A program made the position numbers and the translations under genes. From contig NC_087070.1 of the NCBI RefSeq assembly GCF_963678635.1, positions 8,218,539-8,282,538 on the forward strand: a stretch of DNA of 64,000 nucleotides, given 5' to 3'. Of this stretch, positions 24,161 to 35,496 are shown one piece after another. Source of the DNA: Symsagittifera roscoffensis (taxonomy: Eukaryota > Xenacoelomorpha > Acoela > Convolutidae). The notes beneath the pieces were generated by a model that searched no databases, was not told the DNA's origin, and was given only the letters and a program-made list of their open reading frames with translations. Every line of letters starts with the position of its first letter. The stretch's first letter is position 1.

Positions 24161-25503
24161 CTCTTCCAGACTTCAACAAACATTGTTTTGTTGATGTTTA
24201 AAATCAACGTACTTCAGCATTTACATCAAAAAGACTACAAAAGAAAAAAACTAACTAAAACCCATGGGGCTTTCATGTTTTAAACAGAATTAACAGATAT
24301 CGATTTGATTTTTGATAATGCATCCCAAGTTCAGGTCGTGGTTTTATGTTCAGACCGCGTGGACCAAAATTTATCATCTTCAGACCATTCAAAACGCTAT
24401 GTTCAGACTGTTCAATCAATTGATTTTCGAAATTCAACTGATTTTTCGTTCAGTAATACGAATAACTATAAAAATTAACAAACTTCAGTTTCGTGGACCA
24501 AGTGAAGATCCTTTTTCAGAATAATGAAAGTATCAGTATTCAGTATTCAGCAATTTTGTTCCAAACTTGTTTTCTTATAAGTGAGAGGAATAATATACTG
24601 GTCTGATAACTTAAGCCGGTTATCTAAAAGTTGCAAAAAGAGAACAAATTTTCCCCATTTTGCAATTGACGGATTGTTATTAAGCCCCGAAGAAACGAAA
24701 AGTTAGTTTTTAGGCATTATCTGGCCTTTTTCTATTTTTTTTTCATTTAAATTTAAGAATGTTCTCGAAGAAAATCTTTTTATTAGATAATTCTCAAAGT
24801 AATTTACTCATAACGTAGAAAACTTTTTTCAAAAAATAAGCTCTTTTTGCTTGGTTGACTGTATATGTATGACAAACCAACTACTAATATAACAACTCGG
24901 CGAAATTAAGTATCTTATAGCCCAGACGTCAAAATAATTGTCCTTTTTACAACTTGGTTGTTTGAAACTTATTGACTAAAAAGAAAACCAATGTTCCGCA
25001 AAGCCCTAATTCTCCCACCTACCCCTAATTGGTATCAGAGTGTTTTTGGTAAAAAAAATTAACACACCGTAAACTTTGGACATTATCTAACATCATGTCT
25101 TAAAACATCAAGGCAATCACACGAAATTAATGCGACCAAATTGCAACAATTTTGTAATGATAAGTTAAAATTTGCGTTAAGTTTTCAGCATCGTAAAAAA
25201 ATTTATACAGCACGCATAAATTAGTCCAGAGCATAGCCTTATCGGCAATATTCAAACCCCCGGATTTTTACAAGTTGACAAACAGTTTGAATTAAACGCA
25301 CCAAAGCAGAAAAGTACATGACCCTATATGTTGTGAATAAATTGTATACACGCTGTACTGTGATAACCTAAAAGGATAGATGGTCACTACTTAAGTGAAA
25401 CTTTCAGATTTTTTTGTTTTGTGTTATTTTTATCAGTAGCCAGACAATAAAAACCGCAGTAAACGAATTGAGTGTATAAGCGGTAAGAAGTGATAAATCA
25501 AAA

Positions 25504-25701
25504 ATGAGTCTAGACAAGTCGAGGATACCTAAACTAAGTGATGGCTCCAGAAAATTTATACCAAAGAAACAAAGAATATCAATGAACGAACCTTTTTTTG
25601 AAAGGTTCGCAAGGACCCGGAACAACAAAGTGAAGAAAGTTTCAGGCGGATGGTTGAAACCAGGAGACAAAAGTCTTCCGAAGGCCAAAATGCAATATTA
25701 G
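25504..25701 (+). CDS. Short basic ORF (B2 copy)
   Basis: Identical 65-residue reading to 20726-20923. See that entry. Confidence 0.3.
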   Translation: MSLDKSRIPKLSDGSRKFIPKKQRISMNEPFFERFARTRNNKVKKVSGGWLKPGDKSLPKAKMQY

Positions 25702-26009
25702 AAGTAGAGATCTATCCGGACCCTGCCCTGGACCCTGAGAATCGGGCGGGACATGGAACGAAAGGGAATGGGCACAGAAGAATGGCAATATAACAAGATT
25801 GATATTTTATAATTCTATTTAAACTTATTTCTATAATTAAACATATAAATATGACTTCGTTTTTTTGATTATTAAAACACTTGAAAGTTTTTTCCTAAAA
25901 AAAAACAAAAAAATCATCATGACCCATATGAGTGAAAATCACTTCGTTTTTTTTTGTTTTTAAAAAACAATTAAAAAGGACCATCAAGTAAAAATGATCC
26001 CCCACACGC

Positions 26010-26690
26010 TATATAAAAAACAAAAGGATATATTTCGCTCCTTGTAACAAAACAATTATGACAAATAAGCTTCTTTTTAGCCAATTTGGAACGATATCGA
26101 AGGCGGATTAAATCTCTGCTTACGCATTAATAGCGCAAAAAATATCGCGCGTTAATTGTCCCAATTTGGCCAAAATTCCAATATTAAAACCCCCACAACT
26201 TTACAAAAAATGATCAAAGAAAAAATATCTTTTCAAGTTTTTAAGCTCATTTTTATGCTAAGCGATATAAGAAAATCCGTCAAAAATGGTTTGTTAAAAA
26301 GTCGAAAAGTGTCTGAAGAAAAAAAACCAACCCCGAGCACCAATATTCCGTTACTTTCGCATCGAAGGTCGGAACAACGAGCTTTTTCCAACCGATTTGG
26401 AACGTTTTCTAAGAAAGATTAAATCTACGCTTACGCATTAAAAGCGCGAAATATATCGCGCGTTAATTGTCCCAAATTGTCAAAATGGCAATTTTTAAAC
26501 ACCCATAACTTTGCAAAAAATGATCAAATTTTTCATATTTAAGCTCAAGACAACAATACTTTTTCAATGATATTTTTAGAAAAAATCCGTCAAAAATGGT
26601 TAGTTAAAAACTCAAAAATTGTGTGAAGAAAAAAACCCACTCCGAGCACAAATATTCCGTTACATTCGCATCGAAAACCGGAACAATAAG
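26010..26690. repeat. Hairpin repeats M3 in B2, first pair
   Basis: Copy of the pair at 21.24-21.91 kb at +4778. Confidence 0.85.
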
Positions 26691-28229
26691 TTTTTTCCCT
26701 TCCAGACTTCAACAAACATTGTTCTGTTGATGTTAAAAATCAACGTACTTCAGCATTCACATCAAAAAGACTACAAAAGAAAAAAAACTAACTAAAACCC
26801 ATGGGGCTTTCATGTTTTAAACAAAATTAACAGGAATCGATTTGATTTTTGATAATGCATCCCAAGTTCAGGTCGTGGTTTTATGTTCAGACCGCGTGGA
26901 CCAAAATTTATCATCTTCAGACCATTCAAAACGCTATGTTTTGACTGTAATATACTGGTCTGATAACTTAAGCCGGTTATCTAAAAGTTGCAAAAAGAGA
27001 ACAAATTTTCCCCATTTTGCAATTGACGGATTGTTTTTAAGACCCGAAGAAACTAAAAGTTTCTTTTGGGAATTATCTTGCCTTTTTCTAATTTTTTTCA
27101 TTTAAATTTAAGAATGATCACGTAGAAAGTCTTTTTAATAGATAATTCTTGAAGTAATTTACTCATAACGTAGAAAACTTTTTTCAAAAAATAAGCTTTT
27201 TTTGCTTGGTTGACTGTATATGTATGACAAACCAACCACTAATATAACAACTCGGCAAAATTAAGTATCTTATAGCCCAGACGTCAAAATAATTTTCCTT
27301 TTTACAACTTGATTGTTTGAACTTATTGACTAAAAAGAAAACCAATGTTCCGCAAAGCCCTAATTCTCCCAACTGCCCCTAATTGGTATCAGAGTGTTTT
27401 TGGTGAAAAAAATTAACTTACCATAAACTTTGGACATTATCTAATATCATGTCTAAAAACATCAAGGCAATCACACGAAATTAATGCGACCAAATTGCAA
27501 CAATTTCGTAATGATAAGTAAAAAATTTGCGTTAAGTTTTCAGCATCGTAAAAAAATTTATACAGCACGCATAAATTAGTCCAGAGCATAGCCTTATTAG
27601 CAATTTTCAAACCCCCGGATTTTTACAAGTTGACAAACAATTTAAATTAAACGCACCAAAGCAGAAAAGTACATGACCCTATCGTTTTTCAAATTTAAAG
27701 GACAATTTAAGATTGGCAATTTTTTTGATAATTTCAAAGTCATTTGAGAAAACTGGGTCCAAAAATAAAGTTTTTTTTGCTGGGAAAATTGAAATAGAAA
27801 ATCCTTTATTGAAACTCGTCGTAACTTTTACAGCTTTGCTGTTCAATAGAATCCTTCCTTCTTACAAAGGAAAGAAATCGAACTTACAAAACTTTAAAAA
27901 CAAGTCATAAATCAACCGTGAAAATTTAAATTTGATTATGAACACAAATTTTAAGACAAAAAAACAACAAAAAAACTCATCATGATTAATGATTCGACTG
28001 CTTATGACTACGTTTATCCACTTTTAAAATTAATGGGGAAAAAATGATGTAAAATGTGTCTTAACACTTAAAATTTTTTCCGAAAACGATTACTTTGACT
28101 GAATAAAAAACCAACTATAGCTTGAATATTCCGCTGTTTCTTCGAAAAGCATCTGAAAAACATCTGAAAACTAATAAACCCGGGCTGAGATGCACGACTC
28201 ATGATTTTACCGAAACGGTCGAACGGAGT

Positions 28230-28940
28230 ATAAAGTACAAATAAAGTACAAAAGGATAGTACAAAAGGATAGATTTCGCTCCTTGTAACAAACCAATTAG
28301 GGCAAATAAGCTTCTTTTAACCAATTTGGAACGATTTCTAAGACGGATTAACTCTCCGCTTACGCGTTAATTGCGCGAAAAATACCGCGCGTTAATTGTC
28401 CCGAACTGGCCAAAATGGCAATCTTTAAACCCCCATATCTCTACAAAAAATGATCACAGGTGAAATATCTTTTCAAATTTGAGCTCAAGACAACAATACC
28501 TTTTGAATGATATAAGAAAAGATGTCAAAAATGGTTAGTTAAAAAGTCTAAAGTTGTCTGAAGAAAAAAACCAACCCCGAGCACAAATATTCCGTTACTT
28601 TCGTATCGAAGGTCGGAACAACGAGCTTCCTCTAACCAAATTGGAACGTTTTCTAAGAAAGATTAATTCTACACTTACGCATTAATAGCGCGAAATATAT
28701 CGCGCGTTAATTGTCCCAAATTGTCAAAATGGAATTTTTCAAACCCCCATAACTTTACCAAAAATGATCAAATTTTTCAAATTTAAGCTCAAGACAATAA
28801 TACCTTTTCAATGATATTTTTTTAAAAATCGGTCAAAAATGGTTGGTTAAAAGTCAAAATTTGTGTGAAGAAAAAAACCCACTCCGAGCACAAGTATTCC
28901 GTTACTTTCGTATCGAAAGTCGGAACAATAACTTTTTTCT
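28230..28940. repeat. Hairpin repeats M3 in B2, second pair
   Basis: Copy of the pair at 23.45-24.16 kb at +4778. Confidence 0.85.
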
Positions 28941-30602
28941 CTTCCAGACTTCAACAAACATTGTTTTGTTGATGTTTAAAATCAACGTACTTCAGCATTT
29001 ACATCAAAAAGACTACAAAAGAAAAAAACTAACTAAAACCCATGGGGCTTTCATGTTTTAAACAGAATTAACAGATATCGATTTGATTTTTGATAATGCA
29101 TCCCAAGTTCAGGTCGTGGTTTTATGTTCAGACCGCGTGGACCAAAATTCATCATCTTCAGACCATTCAAAACGCTATGTTCAGACTGTTCAATCAATTG
29201 ATTTTCGAAATTCAACTGATTTTTCGTTCAGTAATACGAATAACTATAAAAATTAACAAACTTCAGTTTCGTGGACCAAGTGAAGATCCTTTTTCAGAAT
29301 AATGAAAGTATCAGTATTCAGTATTCAGCAATTTTGTTCCAAACTTGTTTTCTTATAAGTGAGAGGAATAATATACTGGTCTGATAACTTAAGCCGGTTA
29401 TCTAAAAGTTGCAAAAAGAGAACAAATTTTCCCCATTTTGCAATTGACGGATTGTTATTAAGCCCCGAAGAAACGAAAAGTTAGTTTTTAGGCATTATCT
29501 GGCCTTTTTCTATTTTTTTTTTCATTTAAAATTAAGAATGTTCTCGAAGAAAATCTTTTTATTAGATAATTCTCAAAGTAATTTACTCATAACGTAGAAA
29601 ACTTTTTTCAAAAAATAAGCTCTTTTTGCTTGGTTGACTGTATATGTATGACAAACCAACTACTAATATAACAACTCGGCGAAATTAAGTATCTTATAGC
29701 CCAGACGTCAAAATAATTGTCCTTTTTACAACTTGGTTGTTTGAAACTTATTGACTAAAAAGAAAACCAATGTTCCGCAAAGCCCTAATTCTCCCACCTA
29801 CCCCTAATTGGTATCAGAGTGTTTTTGGTAAAAAAAATTAACACACCGTAAACTTTGGACATTATCTAACATCATGTCTTAAAACATCAAGGCAATCACA
29901 CGAAATTAATGCGACCAAATTGCAACAATTTTGTAATGATAAGTTAAAATTTGCGTTAAGTTTTCAGCAGCGTAAAAAAATTTATACAGCACGCATAAAT
30001 TAGTCCAGAGCATAGCCTTATCGGCAATTTTCAAACCCCCGGATTTTTACAAGTTGACAAACAGTTTGAATTAAACGCACCAAAGCAGAAAAGTACATGA
30101 CCCTATCGTTTTTCAAATTTCAAGAACAATTTAAGTTTGGCAATTTTTTTTGATAATTTCAAAGTCATTTGAGAAAACTGGGTCCAAAAATAAAGTTTTT
30201 TTTGCTGGGAAAATTGAAATAGAAAATCCTTTTCTGAAATTTGTCGTAATTTTTACAGCCTTGCTGTTCAATAGAATCCTTCCTTCAAACAAAGGACAGA
30301 AACTGAACTTACAAATTTTTAAAAACAAGTCATAAATCAACCGTGAGTTTTTAAGTTTGATTATGAACACAAATTTTAAGACAAAAAAAACAACAAAAAA
30401 ATCATCATGATTAATGATTCGACTGCTTATGACTACGTTTATCGACTTTTGAAAATAATGGGGAAAATGATTTAAAATGTGTCTTATCACTTGAAATTTT
30501 TTCCAGAAACGATTACTTTGACTGAATAAAACAACCAACTATAGCTTGAATATTCCGCTGTTTCTTCGAAAAGCATCTGAAAAACATCTGAAAACTAATA
30601 AA

Positions 30603-31367
30603 CCCGGGCTGAGATGCTCGACTCATGATTTGACCGAAACGGTCGAACAGAGTCGTCCGATTTTCGTTGCAAACTAAGACGGTCGCACGAAGACAATTGT
30701 TGAACAAAGTCGAATCATGGGTCGAACAGTATCCTTTATTTCCCGGTAAAGACGCTGGCTTGCGTCGAACACTGTCGAACACTTTTTCCTTTGGTCGAGT
30801 CGCTCAAAACATAGCCAACCTTGGGGTCGTGTCGGTCGAAACATAGTTGGCTTTCATTGAACACAGTCTAAGCCATTTTTCCTTTGAAACATAGCCAATT
30901 GGGGTCTAGTTGATCGAAACATAAGTCGAACACCTCAACCCGGGCTATACGAACCTACGACTGCCAAGTTTGAAGCATTTTCTATTATATTTTGCTGCTG
31001 CGCAGGCAGAGGTGTTTTTGACACATGGTTTGACAAAAATGGTCAAATGATGTCCGAGTTTTGTCGTAAATTAGGACGGTTCGATTAACTCTCGGTAAAA
31101 GCGAAAAGTTTCCCGAAAAAGTCGAGCAAACTCGAACAATGTCCGATAAATACGCACAAAAACCGGCAAAGTCGAACAAAATGGAACATGTCCGGTGCAG
31201 TCGAACAAAGTCGAGCAAAGTCGAACAATGACCGGTAAAGTCGAACAAAGAAACGGACATCGTTTGACTCAAAAAGTCGAAATCGGGTATCGTTCGACTA
31301 AAAAAGTTGAAATCGGAAATCGTTCGACCGTTTCGGTCGAATCATTATTCGAGCACTTCAGCCCGGG
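30603..31367. mobile_element. 765-bp inverted-repeat element, copy C
   Basis: Both ends start CCCGGGCTGA. The ~46-bp ends at 30603-30648 and about 31322-31367 are inverted repeats with few mismatches (both contain ACCGAAACGGTCG). The interior is packed with GTCGAAC/AGTCGAACAA words. A third end at 30925-30944 (GTCGAACACCTCAACCCGGG) is also inverted relative to the left end, so a 342-bp element (30603-30944) may be nested or joined. No transposase is seen. A non-autonomous DNA transposon (MITE-like) fits. I cannot fix the superfamily because no clear target duplication is visible. Confidence 0.7.
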
Positions 31368-31751
31368 AAGTGAGAGTCATTGGCTCAACAAAAAAAAATT
31401 ACGCGCCCAGAAAGACAACCGCCTTTAAACTGTCCAAAACGGACAACTTTTTGTGCTTATTTTTGGAGTTTTTTATGCTTAAATCTGATTAATTGAACTA
31501 ACTTGCGTGCATTCGGTCTTTTGGCATGAAATATGCTTCCTCTTTGAAAAGCCGGTTTTTAGAAGATAAAAACAAAGCTAACACCTTTTAATTAAAAACT
31601 ACATTATCTATACTTCAATAATCTATTGATAGTCTTTACTTTTGTATCTTTAATTCTATAGTTTAATCTAGTTTTGCCGCCGCATTTGTTTTTGCTGGTT
31701 TGTTTTCCAGTTTTTCGTGTCCGTATTTGGTTTCATCAAGTTTCAAGTTCT

Positions 31752-31943
31752 TCAGTAAACATACCAAATGATGTTATCATCCCAGTTCTTTGGTCGCTCC
31801 TTGTTGGAATTCGGAGCAGATGATCCACCGTTTGATGTTTCTGAAGTCGAGCTCGGCGCGTTTCGTAAACTCGGAGTGTTGTCGGAATCTTGTCCTATAT
31901 TAAACTGCTGTTTCAAATTGTTAAACCAGTTCAAAAAGGGCAT
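31752..31943 (-). CDS. Possible 63-residue protein or last exon (copy C)
   Basis: From ATG the reading is MPFLNWFNNLKQQFNIGQ, then a Ser/Asn/Pro-rich low-complexity part, ending KNWDDNIIWYVY. The same reading is present at 34028-34219 and 44074-44265. The composition is unusual for random A/T-rich sequence. Upstream on the minus strand are pyrimidine-rich AG sites (TTTTTTTTTACAG, CTCCTCCAG, TTTGCAG), so it could be the last exon of a spliced gene. An ATTAAA occurs downstream. No family is recognised. All three copies are recent, so conservation among them is not evidence of selection. Confidence 0.3.
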   Translation of the reverse strand: MPFLNWFNNLKQQFNIGQDSDNTPSLRNAPSSTSETSNGGSSAPNSNKERPKNWDDNIIWYVY

Positions 31944-32878
31944 CGCTGACTGCAAATTGAGTTTGATGACGCTTTCCTGGAGGAGACAATTCGTTAGAAT
32001 AAATATTAGTTCAAACAAAATAACTGTAAAAAAAATTCTGTAAAATGAGGCAATGGTTTTTAAGCTAGCTATATATTAGCGAAAACACTTGGGCGCTTAA
32101 TTTTCTCTTCTTTTGTAAGATTAAAAATTATAGAACTGCTCTATCTTTAGATGTGTAAGTAAATTTTTATGATAAATTTGTACGTTTGCAACAATTTGCA
32201 ACAATTTTGTAATGATAAGTTAAAATTTGCGTTAAGTTTTCAGCATCGTAAAAAAATTTATACAGCACGCATAAATTAGTCCAGAGCATAGCCTTATCGG
32301 CAATTTTCAAACCCCCGGATTTTTACAAGTTGACAAACAGTTTGAATTAAACGCACCAAAGCAGAAAAGTACATGACCCTATCGTTTTTCAAATTTCAAG
32401 AACAATTTAAGTTTGGCAATTTTTTTTGATAATTTCAAAGTCATTTGAGAAAACTGGGTCCAAAAATAAAGTTTTTTTTTGCTGGGAAAATTGAAATAGA
32501 AAATCCTTTTCTGAAATTTGTCGTAATTTTTACAGCCTTGCTGTTCAATAGAATCCTTCCTTCAAACAAAGGACAGAAACTGAACTTACAAATTTTTAAA
32601 AACAAGTCATAAATCAACCGTGAGTTTTTAAGTTTGATTATGAACACAAATTTTAAGACAAAAAAACAACAAAAAAATCATCATGATTAATGATTCGACT
32701 GCTTATGACTACGTTTATCGACTTTTGAAAATAATGGGGAAAATGATTTAAAATGTGTCTTATCACTTGAAATTTTTTCCAGAAACGATTACTTTGACTG
32801 AATAAAACAACCAACTATAGCTTGAATATTCCGCTGTTTCTTCGAAAAGCATCTGAAAAACATCTGAAAACTAATAAA

Positions 32879-33643
32879 CCCGGGCTGAGATGCTCGACTC
32901 ATGATTTGACCGAAACGGTCGAACAGAGTCGTCCGATTTTCGTTGCAAACTAAGACGGTCGCACGAAGACAATTGTTGAACAAAGTCGAATCATGGGTCG
33001 AACAGTATCCTTTATTTCCCGGTAAAGACGCTGGCTTGCGTCGAACACTGTCGAACACTTTTTCCTTTGGTCGAGTCGCTCAAAACATAGCCAACCTTGG
33101 GGTCGTGTCGGTCGAAACATAGTTGGCTTTCATTGAACACAGTCTAAGCCATTTTTCCTTTGAAACATAGCCAATTGGGGTCTAGTTGATCGAAACATAA
33201 GTCGAACACCTCAACCCGGGCTATACGAACCTACGACTGCCAAGTTTGAAGCATTTTCTATTATATTTTGCTGCTGCGCAGGCAGAGGTGTTTTTGACAC
33301 ATGGTTTGACAAAAATGGTCAAATGATGTCCGAGTTTTGTCGTAAATTAGGACGGTTCGATTAACTCTCGGTAAAAGCGAAAAGTTTCCCGAAAAAGTCG
33401 AGCAAACTCGAACAATGTCCGATAAATACGAACAAAAACCGGCAAAGTCGAACAAAATCGAACATGTCCGGTGCAGTCGAACAAAGTCGAGCAAAGTCGA
33501 ACAATGACCGGTAAAGTCGAACAAAGAAACGGACATCGTTTGACTCAAAAAGTCGAAATCGGGTATCGTTCGACTAAAAAATTTGAAATCGGAAATCGTT
33601 CGACCGTTTCGGTCGAATCATTATTCGAGCACTTCAGCCCGGG
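32879..33643. mobile_element. 765-bp inverted-repeat element, copy D
   Basis: Same length and ends as at 30603 (CCCGGGCTGA...). Carried by the 2276-bp duplication. Confidence 0.7.
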
Positions 33644-34027
33644 AAGTGAGAGTCATTGGCTCAACAAAAAAAAATTACGCGCCCAGAAAGACAACCGCCT
33701 TTAAACTGTCCAAAACGGACAACTTTTTGTGCTTATTTTTGGAGTTTTTTATGCTTAAATCTGATTAATTGAATTAACTTGCGTGCATTCGGTCTTTTGG
33801 CATGAAATATGCTTCCTCTTTGAAAAGCCGGTTTTTAGAAGATAAAAACAAAGCTAACACCTTTTAATTAAAAACTACATTATCTATACTTCAATAATCT
33901 ATTGATAGTCTTTACTTTTGTATCTTTAATTCTATAGTTTAATCTAGTTTTGCCGCCGCATTTGTTTTTGCTGGTTTGTTATCCAGTTTTTCGTGTCCGT
34001 ATTTGGTTTCATCAAGTTTCAAGTTCT

Positions 34028-34219
34028 TCAGTAAACATACCAAATGATGTTATCATCCCAGTTCTTTGGTCGCTCCTTGTTGGAATTCGGAGCAGATGAT
34101 CCACCGTTTGATGTTTCTGAAGTCGAGCTCGGCGCGTTTCGTAAACTCGGAGTGTTGTCGGAATCTTGTCCTATATTAAACTGCTGTTTCAAATTGTTAA
34201 ACCAGTTCAAAAAGGGCAT
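34028..34219 (-). CDS. Possible 63-residue protein or last exon (copy D)
   Basis: Same reading as at 31752. The open frame continues upstream of the ATG to about 34330 through a hydrophobic stretch, which could be coding in an exon or simply T-rich intron. Unrecognised. Confidence 0.3.
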   Translation of the reverse strand: MPFLNWFNNLKQQFNIGQDSDNTPSLRNAPSSTSETSNGGSSAPNSNKERPKNWDDNIIWYVY

Positions 34220-34465
34220 CGCTGACTGCAAATTGAGTTTGATGACGCTTTCCTGGAGGAGACAATTCGTTAGAATAAATATTAGTTCAAACAAAATAAC
34301 TGTAAAAAAAAATTCTGTAAAATGAGGCAATGGTTTTTAAGCTAGCTATATATTAGCGAAAACACTTGGGCGCTTAATTTTCTCTTCTTTTGTAAGATTA
34401 AAAATTATAGAACTGCTCTATCTTTAGATGTGTAAGTAAATTTTTATGATAAATTTGTACGTTTT

Positions 34466-35150
34466 TATGAATTTATGTCTGTAATTTCTATTAATAGTTC
34501 TTAGTTTCAATGGTCGGTTTTAAAGTAGTCGAGTTTTACAAATGAGACTTGGTAGCTCGTAGTCTGAAGTCACGAGTCACGTGTCAATCAAAGTTTGAAT
34601 TAAATTATCAACCGCAAAACTTTGAGACTACGGACAATAAAACATCGTTTAGCTTTAGGGCATCAATGAATGTCAACTTTAGAAATGACAAAATGACTCA
34701 TAACATGAAAAACACAAAAAAAACACTTCATTATGATTTATTTGGGAGGCGATTTCGGAAACGGACGGATTACCAGTATCTATCATTAACATGTCGGGTT
34801 CGGCATTTTTAGAGACCTAATAAAGTCAAACAAGAGGTCACGCTGGGTTTTAAGCTAGCACAAAATGTTTCGGCCAAATTCGCAGCAAGTAAATTTTTTT
34901 GAAAAATTTCACTCGTTTTTTTTGTGCACAGAAAAGGTGAAATTAAAGTTTAGAGTCTTTGAGATAAAAGCTCAGCTGAGCTGAAAACCAATTGTAAAGA
35001 AATATTGGAATGACGTCACAATTCAACACCTTAGCCCTGCGATTTTCTGAATAGCAAACAAATTCCGTCCTGCTATTCTCGGCCTTACAAAAACCAAGTT
35101 TTCTCGATTAAGAGAAAAAATTTTTATTTAGTCTTAGGAACTAACGGGGG
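34466..35150. other. No gene recognised; upstream flank of the MULE
   Basis: A/T-rich. It contains the palindromes GCTCAGCTGAGC (about 34970) and TGACGTCA (about 35011), the second being a perfect CRE-type bZIP site. No function is shown. Confidence 0.4.
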
Positions 35151-35204
35151 GAAAGATTTTTATTATAAGACAAACTCCATAACCCCAAAAGCGTTTTCCT
35201 CGTG

Positions 35205-35315
35205 TCAGGACATTTGTGTCCCAGACATTTATGTCCCGGTAAAAACAGTCCAAAATGCAAAAAGTGTCCAAGACATTTGGTTCCCAGACAAAATTGTCCC
35301 AAAATTGTCCAGGCT
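35205..35315. repeat. Short imperfect repeat array of GACATTTGTGTCCC type
   Basis: Several partly palindromic words (GGACATTTGTGTCCCAGAC, GACATTTATGTCCC, GTCCAAGACATTTGGTTCCC, GACAAAATTGTCCC) lie in ~110 bp, ~180 bp before the transposase start. They could be subterminal binding sites of the MULE or a minor satellite. Repeated at 45.25-45.36 kb. Confidence 0.5.
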
Positions 35316-35496
35316 ATTGCCACACTAGTTAATGACCGGATTAATTTGATAAGCTCTCAATAGGAAGGATTAAATCGATAAGGCCACGCAACTGAGCACT
35401 TAGACCAGAAATTACTTCGCGTAGCCAATTAGAGACGAAATAAACACAGGACTCAAATCATTTACACATACCTACACAATTATATCTTGATTGATA

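Larger units (their letters stand above)
20548..25325 (+). repeat. Tandem unit B1 (4778 bp)
   Basis: Direct copy of 25326-30104 at a near-constant offset of 4777-4779 bp, with very few substitutions by eye. Inside are the unit-A tail with the short ORF (20726), hairpin repeats at 21.24-21.9 kb, an M4 segment, a second pair of hairpin repeats at 23.45-24.15 kb, and a second M4 segment. The two hairpin+M4 rounds form a sub-unit of about 2.24 kb. The junction to B2 reads GACCCTATATG, with only a short TAT-type overlap between the joined ends. Confidence 0.9.
25326..30104 (+). repeat. Tandem unit B2 (~4.78 kb)
   Basis: Second copy of the B block. Its right end runs on without a break into the sequence present at 22.9-23.4 kb and then into duplicated block C. 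Hairpin-repeat pairs lie at 26.01-26.69 and 28.23-28.94 kb. No gene is recognised apart from the short ORF at 25504. Confidence 0.9.
29920..32190 (+). repeat. Tandem unit C (2276 bp)
   Basis: Direct copy of 32191-34465 at a constant offset of 2276-2277 bp. The junction reads TTTGCAACAATTTGCAACAA, that is, the ~10-base word TTTGCAACAA is itself doubled there. C contains the end of M4, the 765-bp inverted-repeat element and the small minus-strand ORF. C differs from D at a few bases (for example AAAATGG against AAAATCG near 31170/33446), and the third copy at 42.6 kb shares the D state. Confidence 0.9.
32191..34465 (+). repeat. Tandem unit D (2276 bp)
   Basis: Second copy of the 2276-bp block. 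From 32548 it is also the beginning of the larger 10-kb duplication. Sequence past 34465 is not shared with C. Confidence 0.9.

Noticed and set aside
20548-30104. Equal size of the A (4.81 kb) and B (4.78 kb) units taken as one satellite period
   Set aside because: The blocks are made of different modules and are homologous only in parts, so the near-equal length is probably coincidence.
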